In this document: in pieces, positions 7,630 through 15,684 of the stretch
Layout of the letters: the number at the start of each line of letters is the position of its first letter
Position numbering within the stretch: the stretch's first letter is position 1
Assembly: GCF_034353875.1 (NCBI RefSeq)
Contig: NZ_CP133784.1
Coordinates: 1,364,001-1,428,000, forward strand
Direction: 5' to 3'
Length of the DNA stretch: 64,000 nucleotides
Origin: Pseudomonas sp. MH9.2
GTDB lineage: Bacteria > Pseudomonadota > Gammaproteobacteria > Pseudomonadales > Pseudomonadaceae
The notes under the pieces: model-generated
Told to the model about the DNA's origin: nothing
Database searches by the model: none
What the model saw: only the letters and a program-made list of their open reading frames with translations
Made by a program: the position numbers and the translations under genes

Positions 7630-8759
7630 GGCTGTTCTCCAGCAGAGGCAAGGCTGTCGAGCAGCGCTTGGCCCATCAGTTCGCGGCGCCAGCCACGCAG
7701 CGAATCAGGCAATTGATAGGGACCATTGGGATAGCCACTTTTCAGCAACGCTTCCAGGGTCTTTTTGCGCAGCATCAGTTCAGGGGCCATGTTCAGCCTC
7801 TCAGCTTGTTGCTGGCCGATAACACGCAACGTCTTCAGAACCGCTGCAGCTTCGATAGGCAATGGCTCAGGCAACGCTTGAGGCCACTGATCAGGAGGCA
7901 GGCTGGCGGATTTCTTGATCAGGTCGATCAGAAACTCACCGTCCTGTCGCACGGTTTTGGGATGCATATCTTCAATTTTTGCCAGCGCAGAAAGGTTGTC
8001 CGGCTGGGTTTTGGCCAAGGGCCACAGTGAGTGCTCGCGGATAACCCGATTGCGCGGCAAGTTGCGGGCCCGCGCCTCACGTTCGCGCCAGGCACACAAC
8101 TCGCGCAACACCGCCAGCTGCGAGCGGGACAACTTCCACGCCAGCTTGGCTTCGCGGTAAAGCTCGTCGGGATCGGTTTCGCGGCGCAGATTGGCGACCA
8201 ACTCCGCACCGTCATCAAGCAACCAGGCGTGTTTCTCTTCGGACAGCTTGGGCTGCAGGATGCTGTAGACCTCAGCCAGATGCACTGCATCTTCCGCAGC
8301 GTAGCTGATCTGAGTCTCGGACAACGGACGCTGCAACCAGTCGGAACGGGTTTCGCCCTTGGGCAAGTCGATCCCCAGCACTTCCTGAACCAGACGTGAA
8401 TACCCCATGGAAAACCCGAGATTCAAGTACGCAGCAGCCAACTGCGTGTCGAACAGCGGCGCAGGCAGACTGCCGGTCAGACGCAGGAGTACTTCCAGGT
8501 CTTCACTGCAGGCGTGGACCACTTTTATCACGGAGGGGTTTTCGAGCAGCGCGCACATTGGCCGCCAGTCGTTGATCAGCAACGGATCGATCAGGTAGGC
8601 GCGAGCACCATCACCGATCTGCAGCAACGCGGCAATCGGGTAAAAAGTATCGACCCGCATGAATTCGGTATCGAGGGCGACAAAGGGCAGTGACTGCCAT
8701 TCGCGGCAATGTTGGGCGAGGCTGGCGTCGTCGCGAATCCAGTGAATATCAATGGCCAC
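7626..8759 (-). CDS. rnd: Ribonuclease D
   Basis: A 377-residue 3'-5' exoribonuclease that trims tRNA precursors and other small stable RNAs. The DEDD nuclease domain occupies roughly residues 1-180: Exo I is ALDTEFMR, Exo II is in [11 protein letters not shown] and the Exo III region is in [14 protein letters not shown]. An HRDC domain follows (about 205-285, around [19 protein letters not shown]). The start is GTG at 8759, with AAGGGAGA about 7 bases upstream; it yields [14 protein letters not shown], the usual N-terminus. It overlaps ycgL by four bases. Confidence 0.95.
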   Translation of the reverse strand: MAIDIHWIRDDASLAQHCREWQSLPFVALDTEFMRVDTFYPIAALLQIGDGARAYLIDPLLINDWRPMCALLENPSVIKVVHACSEDLEVLLRLTGSLPAPLFDTQLAAAYLNLGFSMGYSRLVQEVLGIDLPKGETRSDWLQRPLSETQISYAAEDAVHLAEVYSILQPKLSEEKHAWLLDDGAELVANLRRETDPDELYREAKLAWKLSRSQLAVLRELCAWREREARARNLPRNRVIREHSLWPLAKTQPDNLSALAKIEDMHPKTVRQDGEFLIDLIKKSASLPPDQWPQALPEPLPIEAAAVLKTLRVIGQQQAERLNMAPELMLRKKTLEALLKSGYPNGPYQLPDSLRGWRRELMGQALLDSLASAGEQP

Positions 8760-8888
8760 ACGGCTCTCCCTTGAAGAATGGCGCGCAGTATATATCGCCC
8801 TCACCGGTTACCGCGCATCTGCACTGCAAGTCTTGAATAACTTCCTGCAATCCTGCGATGAAAACCCGACCGATGACCGGGTTGAAAC

Positions 8889-9581
8889 TTATGATTTACG
8901 CAACACATAAACCCGCCACATCGCATAGCCGGGCAGAACATCATGATGGCCGAGGATCTGGAAACCAGCCTGTTCGAATTCAGCTTCTATAGCGGCCCGG
9001 CTTACGACAAAGCGATTCATCTTCGAGGCTATCGGTTCAGCGCTCGCGCGACCGCGCTCTAAACGCTTGCGCCGCCAGGCCTTGATGTTGCCATCCACCC
9101 ACAAGGACACAATGACGGTGTCACGGGTCACCCTGTGGAATTCACGCAGGATTGCCGAGCGCTGATCACTATCAGCGACATGATGAAACAGACGCATACA
9201 GAAAATGCAGTCCACCGCATTGGCTGACAGGTCGATAGAGAGCGGCGATGTCTGAAAGGTCTTGATCCGTTTAAGCTTTTCAGCTGGAAAACTGGCCTCG
9301 GCAACGGCAAGCATTTCCAAGGAGGGGTCCGCTGCCAGGACCACCCGATTGGTATGTTCGGTCAGTACCGGCCAGAAACGGCCTGCCCCCGTGGGCAGAG
9401 CCAGAACCAACCCAGGGTCGCCAGCCACCTTCAAGGCGTGCCTGGCCAATTGCTCATCACGCCAATGGCCAAGTTGTCCTGAAAACCCAAGAGGATGTTT
9501 TTTCAGAGAGTGCCGAGCGAGTTCATGCTCGCGCCGCCTGGAAAATTCACGATCAATGGGTGGGGGTGGTTGCGCAGACAT
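8889..9581 (-). CDS. Class I SAM-dependent methyltransferase
   Basis: A 230-residue methyltransferase with a slightly degenerate motif I (LVLALPTGAGRFWPVL, about residues 58-73), the acidic loop VVLAADPSLEMLAVA, motif II/III around DCIFCMRLFHHVAD, and a C-terminal VLPGYAMWRVYVL strand. This matches the UbiE/COQ5-like Methyltransf_11 group; the substrate is unknown. It lies 73 bases downstream of eptA on the same strand, so it may be co-transcribed with this lipid A modification gene. Any functional link to the envelope is inference. Confidence 0.85.
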   Translation of the reverse strand: MSAQPPPPIDREFSRRREHELARHSLKKHPLGFSGQLGHWRDEQLARHALKVAGDPGLVLALPTGAGRFWPVLTEHTNRVVLAADPSLEMLAVAEASFPAEKLKRIKTFQTSPLSIDLSANAVDCIFCMRLFHHVADSDQRSAILREFHRVTRDTVIVSLWVDGNIKAWRRKRLERGRASAEPIASKMNRFVVSRAAIEAEFEQAGFQILGHHDVLPGYAMWRVYVLRKS

Positions 9582-9654
9582 GGCCAGCAGACTCTTTATA
9601 AATGATCAGCAGATAAACGGCCAAAAGCCAAAACCAAAGGTATCCATTACAACG

Positions 9655-11343
9655 CTACTGACTGGCCAGCACACCGTCTGTCATCACCCCACGACAGCCC
9701 GCGAACATATCGAGGCTGGGGTCGTAGACGGTGCTGTCGACCTGCAACAAGCCGAGCATGGAGTGAAACAGGTTGTCTTGACTCAAGGGCGCATTTCGCT
9801 GTTGCTGCACACAGTTCGCATTGAGCGAAAACGCGTGTTGATACGCCTCAGAAAACCAGGCCACCATCGGCACATGTTTCTGTTGGTCCGGCGCCAGCAG
9901 ATAGGGCGTGCCGTGCAGGTACAAGTTGTACTCGCCCAATGACTCGCCGTGATCGGACATATACAGCATGGCGGTATCCACCTTGCCCTGATTGCTGCGC
10001 AGGGTATCGATCAAGCTGGCCAAGACATGGTCGGTGTACAACAAGGTGTTGTCGTAACCGTTAACGATGCTTTCACGACTGCAATTATTCAGGGCGTTGC
10101 TTTCGCATACCGGCGTGAATTTTTCAAACGCCTTAGGGTAGCGTTTGAAATACTCGGGACCGTGACTGCCCATTTGATGGAGCACCAGGACCGTGTCCTG
10201 ATCCAGGTTATCAATAAAATGCTGCAGCCCCTGCAGAAGGATTTCGTCGCGGCATTCGTTATTGGCACACAGCACCGGGTCCTGGAGCTTGCTCACGTCC
10301 TGGACGGTGACTCGATCACAGGTACCTTTGCAGCCTGACTGGTTGTCGCGCCAGACAACGTTCAGCCCTGCATGCTTGAGCACATCAAGAACGCCCTCTT
10401 GATTCTTGGCCTTGCTGGCGCTGTAGTCCTTGCGCGCCATGTTGGAAAACATGCAGGGCACCGACACAGCTGTCTCGGTCCCGCAAGAATGTACGTCGCT
10501 GAAAGCGATCACACCCTTCTCTTTCTGAAGCTGCGGTGTTGTATCGCGGTTGTAGCCAAGGATCCCGAAATTCTCGGCTCGCGCACTCTCCCCCACCACC
10601 AGTACTGTCAATGATTTTCGGGTGTGCAGGTCCCAGCCGGTTGACCGTTTGGCATCTTCGCCAATTTTCACGAACGGGCGTTGTGCCGAAACGACCTGCT
10701 CACGCAAGTACCCCACCGATGCACCGATATAATTGCTCGGCACCACCATCAAGCGCAGTTCGTGATGATTGCGAAACAAGGAAGACAAGCCCTGATAGTT
10801 CGCCATCGCGACCACACCGATCAGCCCGGTGCAGGCCACGGTGACCAAGGCTTTACTGATCAGATCATGGTGCCAGCGACGGTAGTTGATCGTGGTTTTC
10901 CAGAGTATCAAAGAAGGCACGATACCCAACAATACGATATACACAGCCATCTTCACCGAGAGCAAGTCACGCACTTCAGTGGCATTGGTTTCAGCAAAAT
11001 TCCGCAGCATCCCAGTGTCGATCATGACGCCGTACTGGCTCATGAAATAAGCCACGCTGGAACTGACCAAAAACAAGAATATCAAGACGGGCTTTAATAC
11101 ACGTTTGAACGCCAAAAACGTCAACACAATATTAAAAATGCAGAGCACCATGACGCCGAAGGCAACGCGCATGGCGATGCCTTCCCAGTCCGCAGCCGTG
11201 ATTGCAAAAAGATGCAGCCACAGGGTTACGTTGAACCCGAACAGCAAAAAACAGCTGGCAATCAGGGTGACAAGCTCAGGGCGTACAGCTTTGACGTTCA
11301 GAATGAGGCCTGCTTGATCAAAATAAAAAATACGCCGAAACAA
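9655..11343 (-). CDS. eptA: Lipid A phosphoethanolamine transferase
   Basis: A 562-residue inner-membrane enzyme that transfers phosphoethanolamine from phosphatidylethanolamine to lipid A, lowering surface negative charge. Five N-terminal membrane helices (about residues 20-190) precede a periplasmic alkaline-phosphatase-like sulfatase domain. Zinc-site and nucleophile motifs are visible: VVGESARAENFGILGYNRDT, SCGTETAVSVPCMFS (with the Thr nucleophile), HQMGSHGPEY and MSDHGESLGE. Numerous paired Cys residues are typical of the family. The only conventional start that keeps the first helix is a TTG at 11343, without a well-spaced Shine-Dalgarno; the true start may be a few codons further in. 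A striking inverted repeat lies about 90 bases upstream. Confidence 0.93.
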   Translation of the reverse strand: MFRRIFYFDQAGLILNVKAVRPELVTLIASCFLLFGFNVTLWLHLFAITAADWEGIAMRVAFGVMVLCIFNIVLTFLAFKRVLKPVLIFLFLVSSSVAYFMSQYGVMIDTGMLRNFAETNATEVRDLLSVKMAVYIVLLGIVPSLILWKTTINYRRWHHDLISKALVTVACTGLIGVVAMANYQGLSSLFRNHHELRLMVVPSNYIGASVGYLREQVVSAQRPFVKIGEDAKRSTGWDLHTRKSLTVLVVGESARAENFGILGYNRDTTPQLQKEKGVIAFSDVHSCGTETAVSVPCMFSNMARKDYSASKAKNQEGVLDVLKHAGLNVVWRDNQSGCKGTCDRVTVQDVSKLQDPVLCANNECRDEILLQGLQHFIDNLDQDTVLVLHQMGSHGPEYFKRYPKAFEKFTPVCESNALNNCSRESIVNGYDNTLLYTDHVLASLIDTLRSNQGKVDTAMLYMSDHGESLGEYNLYLHGTPYLLAPDQQKHVPMVAWFSEAYQHAFSLNANCVQQQRNAPLSQDNLFHSMLGLLQVDSTVYDPSLDMFAGCRGVMTDGVLASQ

Positions 11344-11433
11344 ACCTGATCACTGGCCACCTCCGACGTGAAAAATATTAATCAATCAAGCATCAATTTT
11401 TTGTGAAAAGGATGCGAGCGAAGGGTTCAGGAT

Positions 11434-11461
11434 GGTTTCTTTTCCTGTAGGAAAACAAACC
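11434..11461. repeat. Near-perfect inverted repeat upstream of eptA
   Basis: GGTTT-C-TTTTCCT, then GT, then AGGAAAA-C-AAACC: twelve of thirteen positions pair around a two-base centre. It lies in the 168-base gap between the glutamine-synthetase-like gene and eptA, both read leftward. It could be the transcript end of the upstream gene or a dimeric regulator site controlling eptA. There is no T-tract on the minus strand, which makes the operator reading reasonable but unproven. Confidence 0.5.
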
Positions 11462-11511
11462 ATGGCAGGCCAGAACCTTCCTTCACCATGCCTGTTGGCT
11501 ACATTGCCTGC

Positions 11512-12879
11512 CTAAGCCTGATGTAAATACCAGCGCCAATCCTGTTCACCTACTTCACCCATGAACTGCCGATACTCGGCGTGTTTGACGGCAAGATAGA
11601 CCTGCAGAAACTTGCTGCCAAATACATCTCGTGCCCAGCCAGAGGCTTCCAGCGCACGTAAAGTCGTCAGCCAGTCTGTCGGCAATAATTGCGCGGCCTG
11701 CGAATAACCATTGCCTTCGACCGGTGCGCCGGGGTCCAGTTGCTGGCGGATACCCAAATGAATACCCGCCAGAATCGCGGCCGCTGCCAGATAGGGATTG
11801 GCATCGGCACCGCAGATACGGTGCTCGATATGGCGGGTGTATGCTGGACCGCCCGGTACGCGCAGGCTGACCGTGCGATTGTCTACCCCCCAGGTCGCCG
11901 ACAACGGTGCGTAGCTGTTGGTCTGGAATCGACGATAAGAGTTGGCGTTCGGACAGAACAGCAATAACGAATCAAGCAGCGTCGTGAGCATCCCACCCAC
12001 GGCGTGGCGCAACAGTGGCGTGCCGTCAGCGGCCTCGCTGGCGAACAGATTGTTACCCTGTTCGTCCGCGAGACTGACATGCATGTGCATGCCGGTGCCG
12101 GCCAGGTCATCGAACGGCTTGGCCATGAAGCAGGCAATCATTCCGTGCTTGTGCGCGATGCCTTTGACCAATCGCTTGTAGCGGACTGCTTCGTCCATTG
12201 CCTGCAACGCATCGGCACGGTGCTCAAGGGTGATCTCTACTTGTCCCGGCGCATATTCGGAGATCGCTGTGCGCGCCGGAATCCCTTGCAACTTGCAGGC
12301 ACTATAAAGATCGGCGAGAAACGGCTCAATCTGTTCCAGTTCACGCAAGCCGTACACCTGAGTCGCCACAGGCCGGCCGCCATCCACATCCCGGTGCGGC
12401 TGCGGACGGCCATTGCTGTCGCGTTGGCGATCAAGCAGATAAAACTCAAGCTCCGCCGCCATCACCGGGTAATACCCGTCAGCCTTGAGCCCATCGATAA
12501 CCTTGACCAACAGGCGGCGCGGGTCCGCTACCGATGCCGGCATACCTTGTTCCGGGTGCATGCTGACCTGCACCGCCGCCGTGGGAATCTGCCTCCAGGG
12601 CATGCGCTGCAGACTGCCGGACACCGGATAAGCGCGGCAATCGATATCGCCCACATCCCAGACCAGCCCGGAGTTTTCAACGTCTTCACCATTGATGGTC
12701 AGGCCAAGAATCGTGCTTGGCAACGGCCGGCCGCTTTCATACACCGCGAGTAATTCATCACGGTGCAGCAACTTGCCGCGAGGTACGCCGTTGTTGTCGA
12801 GGATGAACAGTTCGAACATCTCGATATCGGGATTCAGCTCAAGAAAACTCAGGGCTTCTTGCAGGGGAGCAAAACTCAT
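11512..12879 (-). CDS. Glutamine synthetase-family ligase (gamma-glutamylpolyamine synthetase-like)
   Basis: A 455-residue ATP-dependent ligase of the type I glutamine synthetase fold. An N-terminal beta-grasp domain (about residues 15-110) precedes the catalytic domain with metal-binding AAELEFYLLD, SEYAPGQVEITL, GTGMHMHVSLAD, the phosphate-binding NSYRRF and the C-terminal RIEHR-type motif ARHIEHR seen here as TRHIEHRICGADANPYLA. It lacks the adenylylation tyrosine segment of GlnA and resembles PuuA/SpuI-type enzymes that glutamylate putrescine or other amines. No other polyamine genes lie nearby, so the substrate is uncertain. The gene stands alone, 168 bases upstream of eptA. Confidence 0.88.
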   Translation of the reverse strand: MSFAPLQEALSFLELNPDIEMFELFILDNNGVPRGKLLHRDELLAVYESGRPLPSTILGLTINGEDVENSGLVWDVGDIDCRAYPVSGSLQRMPWRQIPTAAVQVSMHPEQGMPASVADPRRLLVKVIDGLKADGYYPVMAAELEFYLLDRQRDSNGRPQPHRDVDGGRPVATQVYGLRELEQIEPFLADLYSACKLQGIPARTAISEYAPGQVEITLEHRADALQAMDEAVRYKRLVKGIAHKHGMIACFMAKPFDDLAGTGMHMHVSLADEQGNNLFASEAADGTPLLRHAVGGMLTTLLDSLLLFCPNANSYRRFQTNSYAPLSATWGVDNRTVSLRVPGGPAYTRHIEHRICGADANPYLAAAAILAGIHLGIRQQLDPGAPVEGNGYSQAAQLLPTDWLTTLRALEASGWARDVFGSKFLQVYLAVKHAEYRQFMGEVGEQDWRWYLHQA

Positions 12880-13401
12880 GGCGATTCACTTTTTCTTCCA
12901 GGCACGCGCTCGGGCGCTTGCCGGTTGGTAAACACACACGTTGCCGCACGCTAAAAAACGTCAGGCAAATGCGAATGAAGGTTTAACCAGAAAAAGAGCC
13001 ATCCGGTGGACGCGCATGACGACAATGCCACAACGCCCAAAAGTCCAACTCGGAAGGGAGCGCGCAGGTACCTTGCACCGACATTGGCCGGGGGTGTTGA
13101 GACGGAACGCAGGTCACGGCTGTACCAGCCAAAAGTCCGTGCCTGATCCCTCCGTTCAACCCATCCATAAAAAATGCCGCCGACAATAGATGTGTTGCAG
13201 CGTCACACAGCGCTATAGGTCATTCAATCCAGTTTTAACAATGCTTGGTTACCTGAGGACTAAACATTCACCCTCTCCACCCTCATCAAATGCCCTACAG
13301 GACAAGTTCACTTTGATGGGGCAACGTCGTGGGCTACGATCACGCTTCCTGAACAGACGTTGATAGCGTTTCAGCGTTTGTCGAATGAACGAGAGTACGT
13401 G
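12880..13401. other. Intergenic region, divergent promoters expected
   Basis: About 520 bases between the divergent ligase gene (leftward) and FKBP gene (rightward). Short open frames exist (for example 12941-13189 on the plus strand) but their products are unlike any protein family and have no ribosome-binding site. No clear hairpin, repeat or RNA gene was recognised. Both flanking genes must have their promoters here. Confidence 0.5.
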
Positions 13402-13743
13402 ATGAGCAGCGAATTACAGGTCGTGGACATTCAACCCGGTGACGGCAAGGCAGTGGTCAAAGGTGCCCTGATCACCACCCAATACAACGGTTTTCTGGAG
13501 GACGGAACCACGTTCGACTCCTCCTATGATCGCGGCAAGCCTTTCCAGTGCGTCATCGGAACCGGACGCGTGATCAAAGGCTGGGATCAAGGACTAATGG
13601 GCATGAAAGTCGGCGGTAAGCGCAAACTCTTTGTGCCGGCCCACCTCGCCTACGGCGAAAGGCAGGTCGGCGCCCACATCAAGCCGAACTCAAACCTGAT
13701 TTTCGACATTGAGTTGCTGGAAGTGCTGACGCGGGATGATTAA
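13402..13743 (+). CDS. FKBP-type peptidyl-prolyl cis-trans isomerase
   Basis: A 113-residue single-domain FKBP that speeds isomerisation of X-Pro bonds. The fold-defining segments are present: DGTTFDSSYDRGKPF, the active-site VIKGWDQGLMGMKVGGKRKL and AYGERQVGAHIKPNSNLIFDIELL. No signal peptide or dimerisation domain is present, so it is a cytoplasmic single-domain member. The ATG at 13402 starts the conserved part; an in-frame ATG at 13360 would add an unconserved 14 residues. It stands alone with long spacers on both sides. Confidence 0.93.
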   Translation: MSSELQVVDIQPGDGKAVVKGALITTQYNGFLEDGTTFDSSYDRGKPFQCVIGTGRVIKGWDQGLMGMKVGGKRKLFVPAHLAYGERQVGAHIKPNSNLIFDIELLEVLTRDD

Positions 13744-13795
13744 TGACGCGACGTTCAGATCATTGCCAGCCGCTCGACGCAGGGTTGCACCTCTT

Positions 13796-13985
13796 ATGGA
13801 TTTGCAGACGGAAACCACCCAGTCCGTAAAGCAAATGATCGCCACTCTGCGCGGGACGTTGCTGTGGGTGAGCGCCTGACCCGCTTTGCTGAGCAGATCA
13901 GCGGCGACTCCCGCAATATCTGCAGATCACGATTGATCGAGTGAACCGCGACACCAATGTGTTCAGCCGCATCAAAACCCGAAAA
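13796..13985 (+). pseudogene. Possible frameshifted gene remnant
   Basis: The 490-base gap before the porin gene contains a protein-like stretch that only reads through with frame changes. Frame one gives MDLQTETTQSVKQMIATLRG and stops soon after. A second frame then gives VGERLTRFAEQISGDSRNI, and a third continues as LQITIDRVNRDTNVFSRIKT. The amphipathic, helical character and the way each piece picks up where the previous one ends suggest a decayed small gene. I do not recognise the family, and a chance coincidence cannot be excluded. Confidence 0.3.
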
Positions 13986-14230
13986 TGCGGAACGCCGCCT
14001 GGGCGTAATTGCGACTCTCGTCTATATCACCAACGGCTCTAGATCAAGCCTTTTCGGTCAAAATCTGTGTCACCTATCTGCTATAACCCTGCCACTTCTC
14101 TGTAATGATCTCCGGTAATACTGGCGCCAGTTTTTTGAACAAGGGGTTACCGCCCCACATGGCGCGAGCGGAAAGCGCCAGCTTTTCCTGAGGAGACGTA
14201 TGTCACCTCATCATAAATTTGGAGATCATT

Positions 14231-15523
14231 ATGCGTTTTGTTTCTACACGAATTGCAGCGGGACTTTGTGGTGGCATGGTGTTGGCCATGAGCGTTCCAG
14301 CCAGTGCCGCAGTCGATGCAAAACTGCTCGAAATGCTCAAGGCCAATGGTTCCATCTCGCCCGCACAGTATGCTGAGCTGCAAGCCGAGCTGAGTAAAGA
14401 TCAACAAGCCCAGCAACAGGCTGTCTCCCAACAGGTCAAGAAAGAAGACCTGAGCGCGTTCGAGAAAAAAGTGGCTTGGGCTTCCAAGACCCAGTTCAAG
14501 GGCGATGTCCGTGTGCGCCAAGAGACCGTCAAGATCGACGGCGAATCCAACAACGGCGCCGACAAAAACCGCCAACGCATCCGGGCCCGCTTGGGTGCTT
14601 ACAGTGAAATCAACCCGCAGGTTGACACCGGCATCCGTATTGCCACTGGTGGCGGAGATGATGCTCGCTCCACCAACCAAGACCTGAATGGCTACTTCGA
14701 CAAGAAACAAATCTGGTTGGACCAGGCCTATATCGACTTCCACCCCAAGGCTGTGGAAAACCTTCACCTGATCGGCGGCAAAATGGTCCAACCATGGGTG
14801 AGCATGGGCGATGTCATCTGGGATAGCGACATCAACCCAGAAGGTTTGGCGGCCACTTATAAATACCCGCTTGGCGGCAAAACTGAGCTGTTCGGCAGTG
14901 CTGGTTACTACACGCTCAAAGACAACGTCGATGGCGAGGGCGTACAGTTCAGTCACGACCTGCGCCTGTACGCAGGCCAACTCGGTGCACGCTTTGCACC
15001 GACCGACAACCTCAAGGTCACCTTGGGCGGTAGCCTCTATACCTATGACAACGGCAGCGACAGTCGCTGCCCGACCACCGGCGCGGTAACCACGCCTTGC
15101 GCACTGGCAGTCAACGGCAACTCCACCAGCGACTTCCGACTGTACGAAGGCTTCGGTCAGATCGACATCAGCGGCCTGCCAGTACCGCTCACCCTTTATG
15201 GACAATATGTTCTCAACAACGGGACCAGCAGTGACCAGGACACCGCCTGGCTGACAGGCTTCAAGACACGCCTGTATGTCTTCAACCTCGATTACAACTA
15301 CCGCGATGTTCAGCGCAACGCCGTGGTCGGAGCCTTCACCGACTCCGACTTCGCCAACGGCACCACCGGTTCGCGTGGGCACAAGTTCAAGGTGGGTTAC
15401 GACATCGACAAGAACTTCGCAGTCGGCGCCACTTACTACATGGCTGACGCAGATTACGCCAGCCGCACCCAGACCGACGCCAAAACCAACACCCTGCAGT
15501 TGGATGTGGAAGCTAAGTTCTAA
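14231..15523 (+). CDS. Putative outer-membrane porin (coiled-coil/beta-barrel family)
   Basis: A 430-residue exported protein with a signal peptide ending near SVPASA-A (about residue 26). A short helical segment follows (AKLLEMLKANGSISPAQYAELQAELSKDQQAQQQ), then a long beta-barrel of alternating strands ending in the outer-membrane insertion signature ...LQLDVEAKF with a C-terminal Phe. This architecture matches the 'putative porin' family of Gram-negative bacteria and is distinct from OprD. GGAG lies 6 bases before the ATG. The barrel substrate is unknown. A hairpin with a T-run follows the stop. It has no co-directional neighbours. Confidence 0.88.
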   Translation: MRFVSTRIAAGLCGGMVLAMSVPASAAVDAKLLEMLKANGSISPAQYAELQAELSKDQQAQQQAVSQQVKKEDLSAFEKKVAWASKTQFKGDVRVRQETVKIDGESNNGADKNRQRIRARLGAYSEINPQVDTGIRIATGGGDDARSTNQDLNGYFDKKQIWLDQAYIDFHPKAVENLHLIGGKMVQPWVSMGDVIWDSDINPEGLAATYKYPLGGKTELFGSAGYYTLKDNVDGEGVQFSHDLRLYAGQLGARFAPTDNLKVTLGGSLYTYDNGSDSRCPTTGAVTTPCALAVNGNSTSDFRLYEGFGQIDISGLPVPLTLYGQYVLNNGTSSDQDTAWLTGFKTRLYVFNLDYNYRDVQRNAVVGAFTDSDFANGTTGSRGHKFKVGYDIDKNFAVGATYYMADADYASRTQTDAKTNTLQLDVEAKF

Positions 15524-15547
15524 AGCCTGATCTCTCGTTGTGATTGG

Positions 15548-15572
15548 AACGCTGAAGTCATTCAGCGTTTTC
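15548..15572 (+). terminator. Intrinsic terminator after the putative porin
   Basis: Perfect 9-bp stem AACGCTGAA (15548-15556) and TTCAGCGTT (15561-15569), a four-base loop, then a short T-run (GTTTTCCC). It lies 25 bases after the porin stop codon. Confidence 0.7.
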
Positions 15573-15684
15573 CCTACAGGCTGGCGCTGGCGCGTTGATC
15601 CCCTCTCATCCGTCGGTTGCGCCATTCGCGCCAGCCTGCCTTTCAATCTCCCTTTTTGTTCGGCCTGGCGCGGGCGTTGCACCT

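Noticed and set aside
14147..15682. A 511-codon open frame on the minus strand covering the putative porin gene
   Set aside because: It is the antisense shadow of the porin. The porin has a signal peptide, a Shine-Dalgarno and a terminal Phe; the shadow has no motif and is Val/Gly-rich, as expected of a complementary strand.
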